From the NCBI GenBank assembly GCA_964594065.1, contig CAZQKX010000013.1:5259-69258 (forward strand): a stretch of DNA of 64,000 nucleotides. Direction: 5' to 3'. This document shows positions 34,861-42,728 of this stretch, piece by piece. Below the pieces are notes generated by a model that made no database searches, had not been told where the DNA came from, and saw only the letters and a program-made list of their open reading frames with translations. This DNA comes from 4572-13 sp964594065 (lineage in GTDB: Bacteria; Planctomycetota; Phycisphaerae; Sedimentisphaerales; Anaerohalosphaeraceae). The stretch's first letter is position 1. Each line of letters begins with the position of its first letter. Both the position numbers and the translations under genes were made by a program.

Positions 34861-35194
34861 TCATACTTATCCTTCTTATGATCGCAATAGCAAGCACGAC
34901 AAACACAATGGAGGTTATATAGAAAAATAACGACAATATAAACCACATCGCAGAACGATGGATTTTAAATAACAATAAATCTAACATATCATTACCGGTT
35001 TCAAGCGGTTCTTTTTTATAAAAAGTCAAAAATGTTATATTATTACATCTTATCGCTTTGTATATTTCTTCTTTATGTTCCTCATAAATAAGTTTTAATT
35101 TTCTTTTCAGGAAAAAATATTGAATGCCGTTGATAAGGCTAATTACTAAAATCCAAGAGCAGAATATCAGAAGTTTAAAAAAATCACTCATCAT
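34853..35194 (-). CDS. Hypothetical membrane protein of a three-gene unit (second)
   Basis: A 113-residue protein with an N-terminal helix (LLIFCSWILVISLINGIQYFF would span residues 8-28) and a C-terminal helix (about 82-105), joined by a charged segment (KRKLKLIYEEHKEEIYKAIR). GGAG precedes the tandem ATGATG. Its start overlaps the stop of the tiny gene upstream and its stop overlaps the start of the next gene, so the three are probably translated as a unit. No family recognised. Confidence 0.7.
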   Translation of the reverse strand: MMSDFFKLLIFCSWILVISLINGIQYFFLKRKLKLIYEEHKEEIYKAIRCNNITFLTFYKKEPLETGNDMLDLLLFKIHRSAMWFILSLFFYITSIVFVVLAIAIIRRISMIG

Positions 35195-35294
35195 TCACAC
35201 TCCACTTTCGCTTAACCTTCAACACGCCAAAGCCAAGTATAAGCAATACAGGGTAAATTAAAGGAATTTGACCTGCCGATGATAGACTGAGCAT
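35184..35294 (-). CDS. Tiny membrane peptide of a three-gene unit (first)
   Basis: A 36-codon gene: MLSLSSAGQIPLIYPVLLIL, then GFGVLKVKRKWSV. One hydrophobic helix with a basic end resembles either a small membrane protein or a cut-off C-terminal sorting signal. AAAAGG lies about nine bases before the ATG. The TGA overlaps the start of the next gene by eleven bases. Confidence 0.55.
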   Translation of the reverse strand: MLSLSSAGQIPLIYPVLLILGFGVLKVKRKWSVNDE

Positions 35295-35320
35295 ACGTTC
35301 TAACCTTTTTTAAACCGTCA

Positions 35321-36649
35321 TCATCCGTTTAAAGTCCACCCGGGACGGTACTTTCGTTTGAGCAGGTCATTGGCTTCGGCGCTGTCGATAACGCGGCCGG
35401 TTTCGCCGTCGTATTCGATCTTTTTGCCCACGCGATAGGCCACCAATCCCAGCAGCAGCTGCTCGATCATCATTCCGCCATAATCGAAATCACACGAGGT
35501 TTTCAGGTCGCCCTTGCACGCACGGATCCATTCCTCGATAAATTGTCCCATCGGCGGGGTCAGGTCCTCTTCTTTTCGCGGCGCATAATAGGTCATATCC
35601 GCCTGGTTGCCGAAGGGGACGATGATCCGGGAGCTGAAATCGGTAATGATAAATCCCCGGCTCCCTTTAAACATCGCGCCGTGGCCGATCTTGTTCAGAT
35701 CGATATATTTCTTCGGCGGATGGGGCATCGATCCGCCCTGATGCCAGTACACGCGAATGCCGTCCCGCCAGTCGTTGGCCGGATGTTCAAAGCACATCTC
35801 AAGTTTAACCGGTGTCACGTCGGGATGAAACGCATCGCCTTCGGCCCGTGCCGACGTCGGCAGCTTTGCATCGATCGCGTTCCACGCCAGGTCCATGGTA
35901 TGGCTGCCCATATCCCCGACCTGCCCGGTGCCGAAGTCCCAATACATGTTCCACTGCAGGCAGTTGGCGCCTGACCTGCCGGAGAAATAATCCGGGTTGT
36001 ACGGGTGGAACGGGGACGGCCCGATCCAAAGATCGTAATGCAGCGTCTTGGGAATCGCACCGGCCGCCGGCGGGTAGCCGGGCTTATGAAGCTGGCGGTT
36101 GCCCCAGGCGCGCACATTGTGCAACTGGCCGATCGCACCGTCATGAATGAGTTCGCGTACCCGCTCGAAATTCGGATTGGAATGGCGCTGTGTGCCGACC
36201 TGGGTGGCGAGTTTGTGTTTGTTCTTCAGATAGGTCCGGCGCACCAGGCGGGCTTCCTCGACGCTGTTGGCCAGCGGCTTTTCGCAGTACACATGCAGTC
36301 CGCGGTTCATCGCCCAGTTGGCGATAAAGGCGTGCGTGTGGTCGGGCGTTGCGCACATGACGGCGTCAATGTCCTTTTGCTCCAGGCATTTACGCCAGTC
36401 GACATAGTGTTTGGCGTTGGGAAACCGTTTGGCGGCAAACGCCAGATGTTCCTCATCGACATCGCACAGGGCAACGACGTTTTCTTTGGCGATCGTATCA
36501 TAGTATGCTTCGGCACGGCCCCAGACACCAATAAGAGCGATATTGAGCTTGTTGCCTGGTGCGGTTGCCCCTCGCAGTGTTCCGCTGGGAAGAATAAGCA
36601 TTCCGGCTGACGCCGCCGCGGTTGATTTGAGAAAAAGTCGTCGATCCAT
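35321..36649 (-). CDS. Gfo/Idh/MocA-family oxidoreductase with twin-arginine-like signal, 2
   Basis: A 442-residue protein with leader MDRRLFLKSTAAASAGMLIL, a Tat-like signal. The nucleotide-binding motif reads ALIGVWGRAEAYY, with Ala in place of the last Gly of GxGxxG, a common variant in planctomycete members. CEKPLANSVEEA near residue 122 is the family motif. A long substrate domain with GNRQLHKPGYP, YWDFGTGQVGDMGSHTMDLA follows and ends WRRKYRPGW-like (LLKRKYRPGWTLNG). Exported, probably with bound NAD(P), substrate unknown. It is closer to the sugar-oxidoreductases typical of planctomycetes than to the first copy in this window. Confidence 0.92.
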   Translation of the reverse strand: MDRRLFLKSTAAASAGMLILPSGTLRGATAPGNKLNIALIGVWGRAEAYYDTIAKENVVALCDVDEEHLAFAAKRFPNAKHYVDWRKCLEQKDIDAVMCATPDHTHAFIANWAMNRGLHVYCEKPLANSVEEARLVRRTYLKNKHKLATQVGTQRHSNPNFERVRELIHDGAIGQLHNVRAWGNRQLHKPGYPPAAGAIPKTLHYDLWIGPSPFHPYNPDYFSGRSGANCLQWNMYWDFGTGQVGDMGSHTMDLAWNAIDAKLPTSARAEGDAFHPDVTPVKLEMCFEHPANDWRDGIRVYWHQGGSMPHPPKKYIDLNKIGHGAMFKGSRGFIITDFSSRIIVPFGNQADMTYYAPRKEEDLTPPMGQFIEEWIRACKGDLKTSCDFDYGGMMIEQLLLGLVAYRVGKKIEYDGETGRVIDSAEANDLLKRKYRPGWTLNG

Positions 36650-37007
36650 AATAATCCCCGCTAAAAAAAGTGTCTTAAAACGTCCACGCTACACGATTCG
36701 ATTTTTTCGATGCCGACAATCTTACCAGATTCAGCCGGAACAATCAAGATGTCTCTTTGGGAGGACAAATGACGATTGATGATTGACGAAGGATGAAGCC
36801 CCGTAGGGTGGGCCCGGCCCACGCGGTTTTTAAGCAACCTGAAGCGCCAGTGCCGGGATAAAAAGCCATGTAATAATCCCTGTAGGGTAGACCATGCCCA
36901 CGCGCAGGCTATTTTGTCATTCCCGCGCAGGCGCCGAATCCCGCATCGTTAATGTACCTTGGGGGCCCAACAGATTTCAATGAAAGAGGCCGGAGGTATT
37001 TCATTTG
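36650..37007. repeat. Intergenic repeat region
   Basis: No gene is seen. Two copies of the GTAGGGTGGGCC-type block (36803 and 36884), a TTTTTAAGCAACCTGAAGCG block, and a half copy of the GTCATTCCCGCGCAGGCGCC hairpin at 36916. Confidence 0.65.
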
Positions 37008-37400
37008 TCACTTAACTTGATTGACTCGCAAAGGTAACGAGGCGTGAACATTGCTGTCTATCACTAAATCGATTTGATAACAGCCATATTGTTTAAATTC
37101 GATTCCTTGAAGATTTAAAATGAGATTCACGACCGCCGAATCGACATTATCAGCTACCCGAACATTTATTTTGCCTTCCGGTTTTGGACCAATAGGGTTG
37201 CCGTCTGCATCAATAATAAACATCTTTACAAAATGTTCTCCTTCTTCGCTTTTTTCAAATCGCATTCGTGATACAATAGAACACAATGGATGACGAACGG
37301 GCACCTCTTTGGCGAATATATTATCAAAAACCCCTAAAACATTTAATTTTCCCTGCTGATCCGTTGCAGCATCACATAACAAAAACGCTTCTATGTTCAT
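37008..37400 (-). CDS. DUF6941-like protein
   Basis: A 130-residue soluble protein beginning MNIEAFLLCDAATDQQGKLN, then VLGVFDNIFA and HPLCSIVSRMRF. This opening is shared by a widespread family of unknown function (DUF6941 in my recollection) with an immunoglobulin-like fold. No signal peptide. It is 31 bases downstream of the toxin-antitoxin pair in the same direction; whether it belongs to that unit is unclear. Confidence 0.75.
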   Translation of the reverse strand: MNIEAFLLCDAATDQQGKLNVLGVFDNIFAKEVPVRHPLCSIVSRMRFEKSEEGEHFVKMFIIDADGNPIGPKPEGKINVRVADNVDSAVVNLILNLQGIEFKQYGCYQIDLVIDSNVHASLPLRVNQVK

Positions 37401-37431
37401 AGTTCAATCCTCTCTTTTACGAGACGTCATA

Positions 37432-37869
37432 TCATCCATGCCGCTGATTTTCATTAGTATTAAATTCCTGTAAATTCCAACGATAAGATTCTTCAAGATG
37501 CCCCTCGAACCAAATATTTTCAGAAGTGGATTCTTCGCCTTCATAAGCCATTGTTGAAGTCGATTGTACTTCAGGAACAAATCTTACTTCCAAGTGACAC
37601 TGTAAGGCGGCTGCCAGTTTTTGTAATGTTTCGATTCGCTCACTTTCATAATCAGTGCTTTCGAGCCTGCTAATAACAGACTGAGTTGTTCCCATGACGT
37701 CGGCAAGCTGTTGCTGTGTTAGGCCCCGCTCTTTACGCAAAGCATAAATCTGTTCCGCAATTTTTATCTTCCCACGTTCAGCTTCAATGGCTGCTAATCG
37801 CTCGGGGTCGCCCTTGATGAAAAGCTTTTCTAAAATCGCAACTGCGTCTGTTGTTTTCTTTTTCTTCAT
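37432..37869 (-). CDS. higA: HigA-type antitoxin with XRE helix-turn-helix
   Basis: A 145-residue protein whose residues about 35-95 are an XRE/Cro helix-turn-helix: IYALRKERGLTQQQLADVMG, TTQSVISRLESTDYESERI, LQKLAAAL. Long extensions on both sides (lysine-rich start, acidic tail with two ESTSEN-like stretches) are typical of larger HigA forms. It should neutralise the toxin encoded upstream and repress the operon by binding the dyad at 38278-38297. Its ATG overlaps the toxin stop by four bases. Toxin first, antitoxin second is the HigBA order. Confidence 0.88.
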   Translation of the reverse strand: MKKKKTTDAVAILEKLFIKGDPERLAAIEAERGKIKIAEQIYALRKERGLTQQQLADVMGTTQSVISRLESTDYESERIETLQKLAAALQCHLEVRFVPEVQSTSTMAYEGEESTSENIWFEGHLEESYRWNLQEFNTNENQRHG

Positions 37870-38246
37870 AATCCAAATCCCTCTATATCCGATGAATGAG
37901 CAATCGGATCTTGTCTGAATTTCTTCAAATTTTCAACAGCCTTGTCAATCTCTTTGTCCGGAACCTTGCCCTTTTTAGTACAACCATGTGACAACAGCAC
38001 GGCATTTTGCCCATGAAACGCATACAAAATGCGATAATTCACTGTTCCATATCGAGTCCGCAATTCGTAAATGCCACGGTCCAAAATGTCAGCGGTGGGC
38101 CTGCGTAATTCATATCCCCGTCCTTGAAGTTCATTGATCACCGTAAAGCATTTAATTTGAACTTTTTCAGACTGTTGCCGCAACCAATCAACCAGTGGCA
38201 CAGTGCCATCATCATCTTTGTAAATCGTAATGTCAGTTCGGGGCAT
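37866..38246 (-). CDS. higB: HigB/RelE-type toxin (Gp49-like)
   Basis: A 126-residue protein: VPLVDWLRQQSEKVQIKCFT at about 16-35, then GIYELRTRYGTVNYRILYAF at about 78-97 and VLLSHGCTKKGKVPDKEIDK at about 103-122. This is the phage Gp49-like / HigB branch of the RelE superfamily, ribosome-dependent mRNA endonucleases. The conserved ELR and YRILYAF strands and the late HGCTKKG basic patch are present, so it looks intact. AGAAGGGAG precedes the ATG. Confidence 0.9.
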   Translation of the reverse strand: MPRTDITIYKDDDGTVPLVDWLRQQSEKVQIKCFTVINELQGRGYELRRPTADILDRGIYELRTRYGTVNYRILYAFHGQNAVLLSHGCTKKGKVPDKEIDKAVENLKKFRQDPIAHSSDIEGFGL

Positions 38247-38271
38247 TCATACTCCCTTCTGCTATCCGCCC

Positions 38272-38300
38272 TATATAATATCGCATATTTGCGATATCAA
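38272..38300 (-). promoter_or_regulatory. higBA promoter
   Basis: TTGATA (38300-38295) and TATATA (38277-38272) are 17 bases apart, about 26 bases before the toxin start codon. The spacer is almost entirely the operator dyad. Confidence 0.6.
38278..38297. promoter_or_regulatory. higBA operator
   Basis: ATATCGCA-TATT-TGCGATAT is a perfect 8-4-8 palindrome filling the spacer between the -35 and -10 boxes, so a bound HigA dimer would block polymerase. Confidence 0.75.
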
Positions 38301-38832
38301 CTCAAGTTATTTTCACGAAAATATATTTTGTATATCTATATCTTCTTATTTTGCAATGCTTTACGAATTACATCAAGAAGCAATTTTTGGAAGAAAATAG
38401 CGATATATATGACCATTTTCTGCGTCCGTAGCCTAATGAAAAATATACCTGAAAAAACGAATTTGAAAAGAAATTTCTCTAATGGCTTGTCAAAGAGCAG
38501 TTGTCAGTCCATTGTCCATGTATCAATCATGCTGTAATACATCACCCAGGCGGACAGGATCGCCGGAGATGCGGAGCTTTTTTGCGTTCAGTCCTGCAGG
38601 GTGGGCCGTGCCCACGCGGATTTTTAAGCAGTTCGAAACGCTAGAGCCGAGATAATTTGATATTGCATATTTGGGATTTGATATTACTTTATCATGTCGC
38701 TTGCGATGGATGCTGCTGTGATGCCTATGTGTTTGTGTGGCACGGTCAAGCTCTGCTTGGCCGTGGAGAAACACCCATGGCCTAACTGCGTTAGACCATG
38801 CCACCCAACAATCTACAACATCAAAAATACAA
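38301..38832. repeat. Intergenic region with composite repeat
   Basis: No gene is seen. The first 200 bases are AT-rich. From 38597 to 38720 lies the composite GTGGGCCGTGCCCACGCGG / TTTTTAAGCA / TCATGTCGCTTGCGATGGA repeat also found at 12411-12529. A further palindrome, CCAAGCAGAG near the inverted CTCTGCTTGG-type pair, lies near 38745. Confidence 0.6.
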
Positions 38833-41800
38833 TTACGGGCAGGTTCCCCAGACTGGCCGTGAATCAGGCATTATCCAACTGGAAGTGTAAGCATCGAAAT
38901 CCCGCGGCTCTAAATAGACATTTGTTACACACCAACCGGATAAGTTCTGATTGAATGCGACTGCCCATTTAAACATCTCATCCATGTTGCTGACACTGGA
39001 GGTGTCCCATCCGCTGATATCTTGGTTGAATGAGGATGCATGGTCGAACATGAAACTCATGTTCATGACGTTGGAGGTGTCCCATTGGCTAATGTCCTGG
39101 TTGAAGGCATAGGCACATTCAAACATTCCCCCCATGTCTGTGACCTTTGAAGTGTCCCATCCACCGATGTCTTGGTTAAATTCAGTTGCATAGTAGAACA
39201 TATGTCCCATGTCTGTGACCTTTGAAGTGTCCCATCCACCGATGTCCTGGTTAAATGACGTCGGATCAAAAAACTGCCCACGGCCGAACATTGCTGACAT
39301 ATTGGTAACACTAGAGGTGTCCCAGTTACCGATGTTTTGGTTGAATGCGGATGCACCGAAGAACATTCCTTGCATATTGGTAACGCTGGAGGTATCCCAG
39401 TTGCTGATGTCTCGGTTTAACGAGGATGCTCTGTAGAACATAAATTCCATATTGGTGACCGCTTCAATCCCAACCGAATTCTCTGGTACTAAAACGAGAT
39501 TATGACATGCATTAAATGCACGGTGCATGTTGGTAAAACCCAGCTCTCCCCAACTGAAGACTGCTAAAAGTTTTGCACGTTCAGATACTTCTCCGCCGTT
39601 ATCGTAGCTGTTGTATGCGGTTACATTTCCGGTTACTGTAACCGCATAGGTTCCATCGGTACTGTAATCGTGCACATGAGGGCCGGGAGTTGTTACATGC
39701 TGGATGGAACTGCCGTCCCCCCAGTCAATATCAGCATTCACGGTGCCGGCTAATGCTAACGTGACCGTTGTACCAGAGTCACGAAACGTATCCCAGATCG
39801 TTATAAAAGCGTCAGGGGAAGGATTTGCTTCCCATCCCCAAATCGGCCGTGACAGTGACCAATTGTCGGCATTGTCATCGAAACCGGATGGCTCAGAAGG
39901 AATGTTTGAGACGCACCATCTGAAAAGATCCTGGTTAAATGCCGACGCATTGTAGAACATATATCCCATGTTGGAAACATTGGAGATGTCCCAATCGCCA
40001 ATGTCGTGGTTAAACGAATCCGCATCAATGAATAGGCCGTACATATTCGTGACCTTAGAGGTATTCCATCCGCCGATATCCTGATTGAACAAATCCGCAT
40101 AGGCGAACATAGAACTCATATTAGTGACGCTGGAAGTATCCCAATCGCTTATATCGCCGTTAAACGAGTAGGCATAATAGAACATATGGCTCATGTTGGT
40201 AACGCTGGAGGTATCCCAATTGCCTATGTCGCCGTTGAACGAGCCCGCGCTGTAGAACATCTCTGACATGGTTATGACACTGGAGGTATTCCAATTGTCT
40301 AAGTCCTGGTTGAACAAGTCCGCTTTGTAGAACATGCGTTCCATATTGATGACGCTGGAATTATCCCAATCACCAATGTACTGGTTAAACGAATCTGCTT
40401 CGTAAAACATGCTATACATAGTTGTAACGCTGGAGGTATCCCAGCTACCAATCATCCCGTTAAAGGAAGTCGCCTTATAAAACATATGGCTCATATCCGT
40501 GACACTAGAAGTGTCCCAATTGTCTAAGTCCTGATTGAACGAGCCCGCGCTGTAGAACATGCGTTCCATATTGATGACGCTGGAAGTATCCCAATCACCG
40601 ATGGGTTGGTTGAATACATAATTATAAGCAAACATATGCCTCATATTTGTTACGCTGGAGGTATCCCAATTGCCAATGGGCTGGTTGAACGAGTCCGCCT
40701 CGTAGAACATTGTTTCCATATTTTCAACGCTTGAGGTATCCCACTCGTCGATAGGCTGATTAAACGCTTCGTTTCTATAAAACATATTTTCCATACTTGT
40801 GACACTGGAGGTATCCCAACCGCCAATGTCCTGATTAAATCTGTCGTTACTTCTGAACATTCCTATCATATTTACGACGCTGGAGGTATCCCATTCGCCG
40901 ATAGGTTGGTTAAACATGTCGGCACCTGCGAACATCCCGGCCATATTGGTAACGGCGGAGGTATCCCAACCACTGATGTTTCCATTAAATGATAAGGCAC
41001 TGGAGAACATCCTGCTCATGTCGGTGACACTGGAGGTATCCCAGCTGCCGAGATCCTGGTTGAATGAGTCAGCAATGGCAAACATATCGCTCATATCGGT
41101 GACGCCGGAGGTGTCCCAACCTCCAATGTTCTGGTTAAACGACCACGCATAGAAGAACATTCCTTGCATATTGGTAACGCTGGAGGTATCCCAGCCACAG
41201 ATATCATCCAGGTTGAAAAAATAAAGGTATTGAAACATATAGCTCATATCGGTGACGGATTCGAGACCGTTTGTTGTTGTTGGCAAGCTTTGAAGGTTTG
41301 AACACCCCGAGAATGCCTTTGAGAGGCTTGTAAAGCCCAGTTGCCCCCATCTGTCGACACTGACCAGTTTATCATTGTCCCAGCCCAAAGGATCACTGTT
41401 TTCAAAGGTGTTGTACGCAGTTACGCTGCCAGCGACTGAGACGGTATAGATGCCGTCAATGCCGTAGTCGTGGGTATGCGGGCCGGGCATTGTTACATGT
41501 TGGACAGCGCTGCCGTCGCCCCAGTCAATATATGCATTTACCGTACCGGCCAGCGCCAGTGTCACCGTCGTGCCGTTTCCGAAACTCGTATCCCAGGTCG
41601 TTATGAAGGCAGGCGGACAGGTTCCCCAGACCGGCCGCGGTAGTGCCCAACTGGTTGCGCCGGTATCGAAATTACTCGGTTCTGAAGAAATATTAGTAAC
41701 ACACCATCCGGACAAGTCCTGATTAAATGACGACGCGGCGTAGAACATATAGTGCATGTCGGTGACGCTGAAAGTATCCCAGTCGCCTATATCGGCGTTA

Positions 41801-42615
41801 AACGAGTCCGCCCCAACGAACATCCCGGTCATATCAATGACGTTGGAGGTATCCCAGCCGCTGATATCAGCGTTAAACGCCGACGCATAGTAGAACATTC
41901 TGCTCATATCGGTGACGTTTTCAATTCCGTCCGAAGTGTTCGGTACGGAAATAAGATTTGAACAACTATAGAATGCAGAAGTCATGTGGGTAAAACCCAG
42001 CAGTCCCCATTGATCAACGCTTATCAGCTTTTCTCGCTCGGAAACTTCCCCGCCATTGTCATAGCTGTTGTATGCGCTTGCGCTGCCGGTGACTGAGACG
42101 GTATAGACCCTGTCGGTGCCGTAGTCGTGCACATGCGGACCGGGCCATGTCACATGTTCGACAGGACTTCCATCTCCCCAGTTGATATATGCGTCCACCG
42201 TTCCAGCAAGCGCGAGCGTCACCGTCGTACCGTCAGCAAGACTCGTATCCCAAATCGTAACGAAGGGATAAGGATTATCCTCAAGCCACTGATAAGCCAT
42301 CTCATCAAGATCGTTGACATCATATGTCGTCAACCACTCGGCGGCCAGCATGGTATAGTCATCCAGATTGACTTTGCAGTCTCTGGTCAAGTCAGCAGAA
42401 GGGCACACCGTCCAATCCTTCAACCAATGAAAAGCCAACTCATCAAGGTCATTAGCATCGTACGTTGTCAGCCATCCGGCGGCCATCATCGTAAAGTCAT
42501 CCAGAGTGACCTTGCAGTCACCGCTATAATCGGCACTGGGACAGGCTGCCCAAACAGTGCCGCTGATGCAAACAGCCGCCATAAGAATTACTGCTAAAAA
42601 GATATTTCTCCTCAT
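38833..42615 (-). CDS. Giant BspA/DUF285 surface protein with N-terminal dockerin-like repeats, 28 repeats
   Basis: Of 1260 residues, 1-24 are a signal peptide. Residues about 25-110 hold two dockerin-like units (CPSADYSGDCKVTLDDFTMM and CPSADLTRDCKVNLDDYTML, each followed by AAxWLTTYD-NDLDE). Three modules follow. Each starts with a PKD-like domain (WDTSLADGTTVTLALAGTVD, INWGDGSPV, VHDYGTDRVYTVSV), then SVDQWGLLGFT and an array of about 24-residue DUF285 repeats (MFYYASAFNADISGWDTSNV), and closes with SGWCVTN...RPVWGTCP. I count 3, 18 and 7 repeats. DUF285/BspA proteins are surface adhesins or binding proteins. Dockerins at the N-terminus are unusual. DNA-level similarity of the repeats invites copy-number change. 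Confidence 0.9.
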   Translation of the reverse strand: MRRNIFLAVILMAAVCISGTVWAACPSADYSGDCKVTLDDFTMMAAGWLTTYDANDLDELAFHWLKDWTVCPSADLTRDCKVNLDDYTMLAAEWLTTYDVNDLDEMAYQWLEDNPYPFVTIWDTSLADGTTVTLALAGTVDAYINWGDGSPVEHVTWPGPHVHDYGTDRVYTVSVTGSASAYNSYDNGGEVSEREKLISVDQWGLLGFTHMTSAFYSCSNLISVPNTSDGIENVTDMSRMFYYASAFNADISGWDTSNVIDMTGMFVGADSFNADIGDWDTFSVTDMHYMFYAASSFNQDLSGWCVTNISSEPSNFDTGATSWALPRPVWGTCPPAFITTWDTSFGNGTTVTLALAGTVNAYIDWGDGSAVQHVTMPGPHTHDYGIDGIYTVSVAGSVTAYNTFENSDPLGWDNDKLVSVDRWGQLGFTSLSKAFSGCSNLQSLPTTTNGLESVTDMSYMFQYLYFFNLDDICGWDTSSVTNMQGMFFYAWSFNQNIGGWDTSGVTDMSDMFAIADSFNQDLGSWDTSSVTDMSRMFSSALSFNGNISGWDTSAVTNMAGMFAGADMFNQPIGEWDTSSVVNMIGMFRSNDRFNQDIGGWDTSSVTSMENMFYRNEAFNQPIDEWDTSSVENMETMFYEADSFNQPIGNWDTSSVTNMRHMFAYNYVFNQPIGDWDTSSVINMERMFYSAGSFNQDLDNWDTSSVTDMSHMFYKATSFNGMIGSWDTSSVTTMYSMFYEADSFNQYIGDWDNSSVINMERMFYKADLFNQDLDNWNTSSVITMSEMFYSAGSFNGDIGNWDTSSVTNMSHMFYYAYSFNGDISDWDTSSVTNMSSMFAYADLFNQDIGGWNTSKVTNMYGLFIDADSFNHDIGDWDISNVSNMGYMFYNASAFNQDLFRWCVSNIPSEPSGFDDNADNWSLSRPIWGWEANPSPDAFITIWDTFRDSGTTVTLALAGTVNADIDWGDGSSIQHVTTPGPHVHDYSTDGTYAVTVTGNVTAYNSYDNGGEVSERAKLLAVFSWGELGFTNMHRAFNACHNLVLVPENSVGIEAVTNMEFMFYRASSLNRDISNWDTSSVTNMQGMFFGASAFNQNIGNWDTSSVTNMSAMFGRGQFFDPTSFNQDIGGWDTSKVTDMGHMFYYATEFNQDIGGWDTSKVTDMGGMFECAYAFNQDISQWDTSNVMNMSFMFDHASSFNQDISGWDTSSVSNMDEMFKWAVAFNQNLSGWCVTNVYLEPRDFDAYTSSWIMPDSRPVWGTCP

Positions 42616-42692
42616 TTTATCTCTCCTAAGCCCTTATGAATTTCTCCTTCGCGAAGTCTCCTCCATACGGCGGCTTGCGAAATGTGACCATC

Positions 42693-42721
42693 ATTATAGA
42701 ATTACAGGGGGTAAACATCTA
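42693..42721 (-). promoter_or_regulatory. Promoter of the 28-repeat BspA gene
   Basis: TATAAT (42698-42693) with a weak TAGATG 17 bases upstream, about 80 bases before the start codon. The leader between them is conserved with the paralogue at 47574. Confidence 0.55.
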
Positions 42722-42728
42722 GAGCTTT

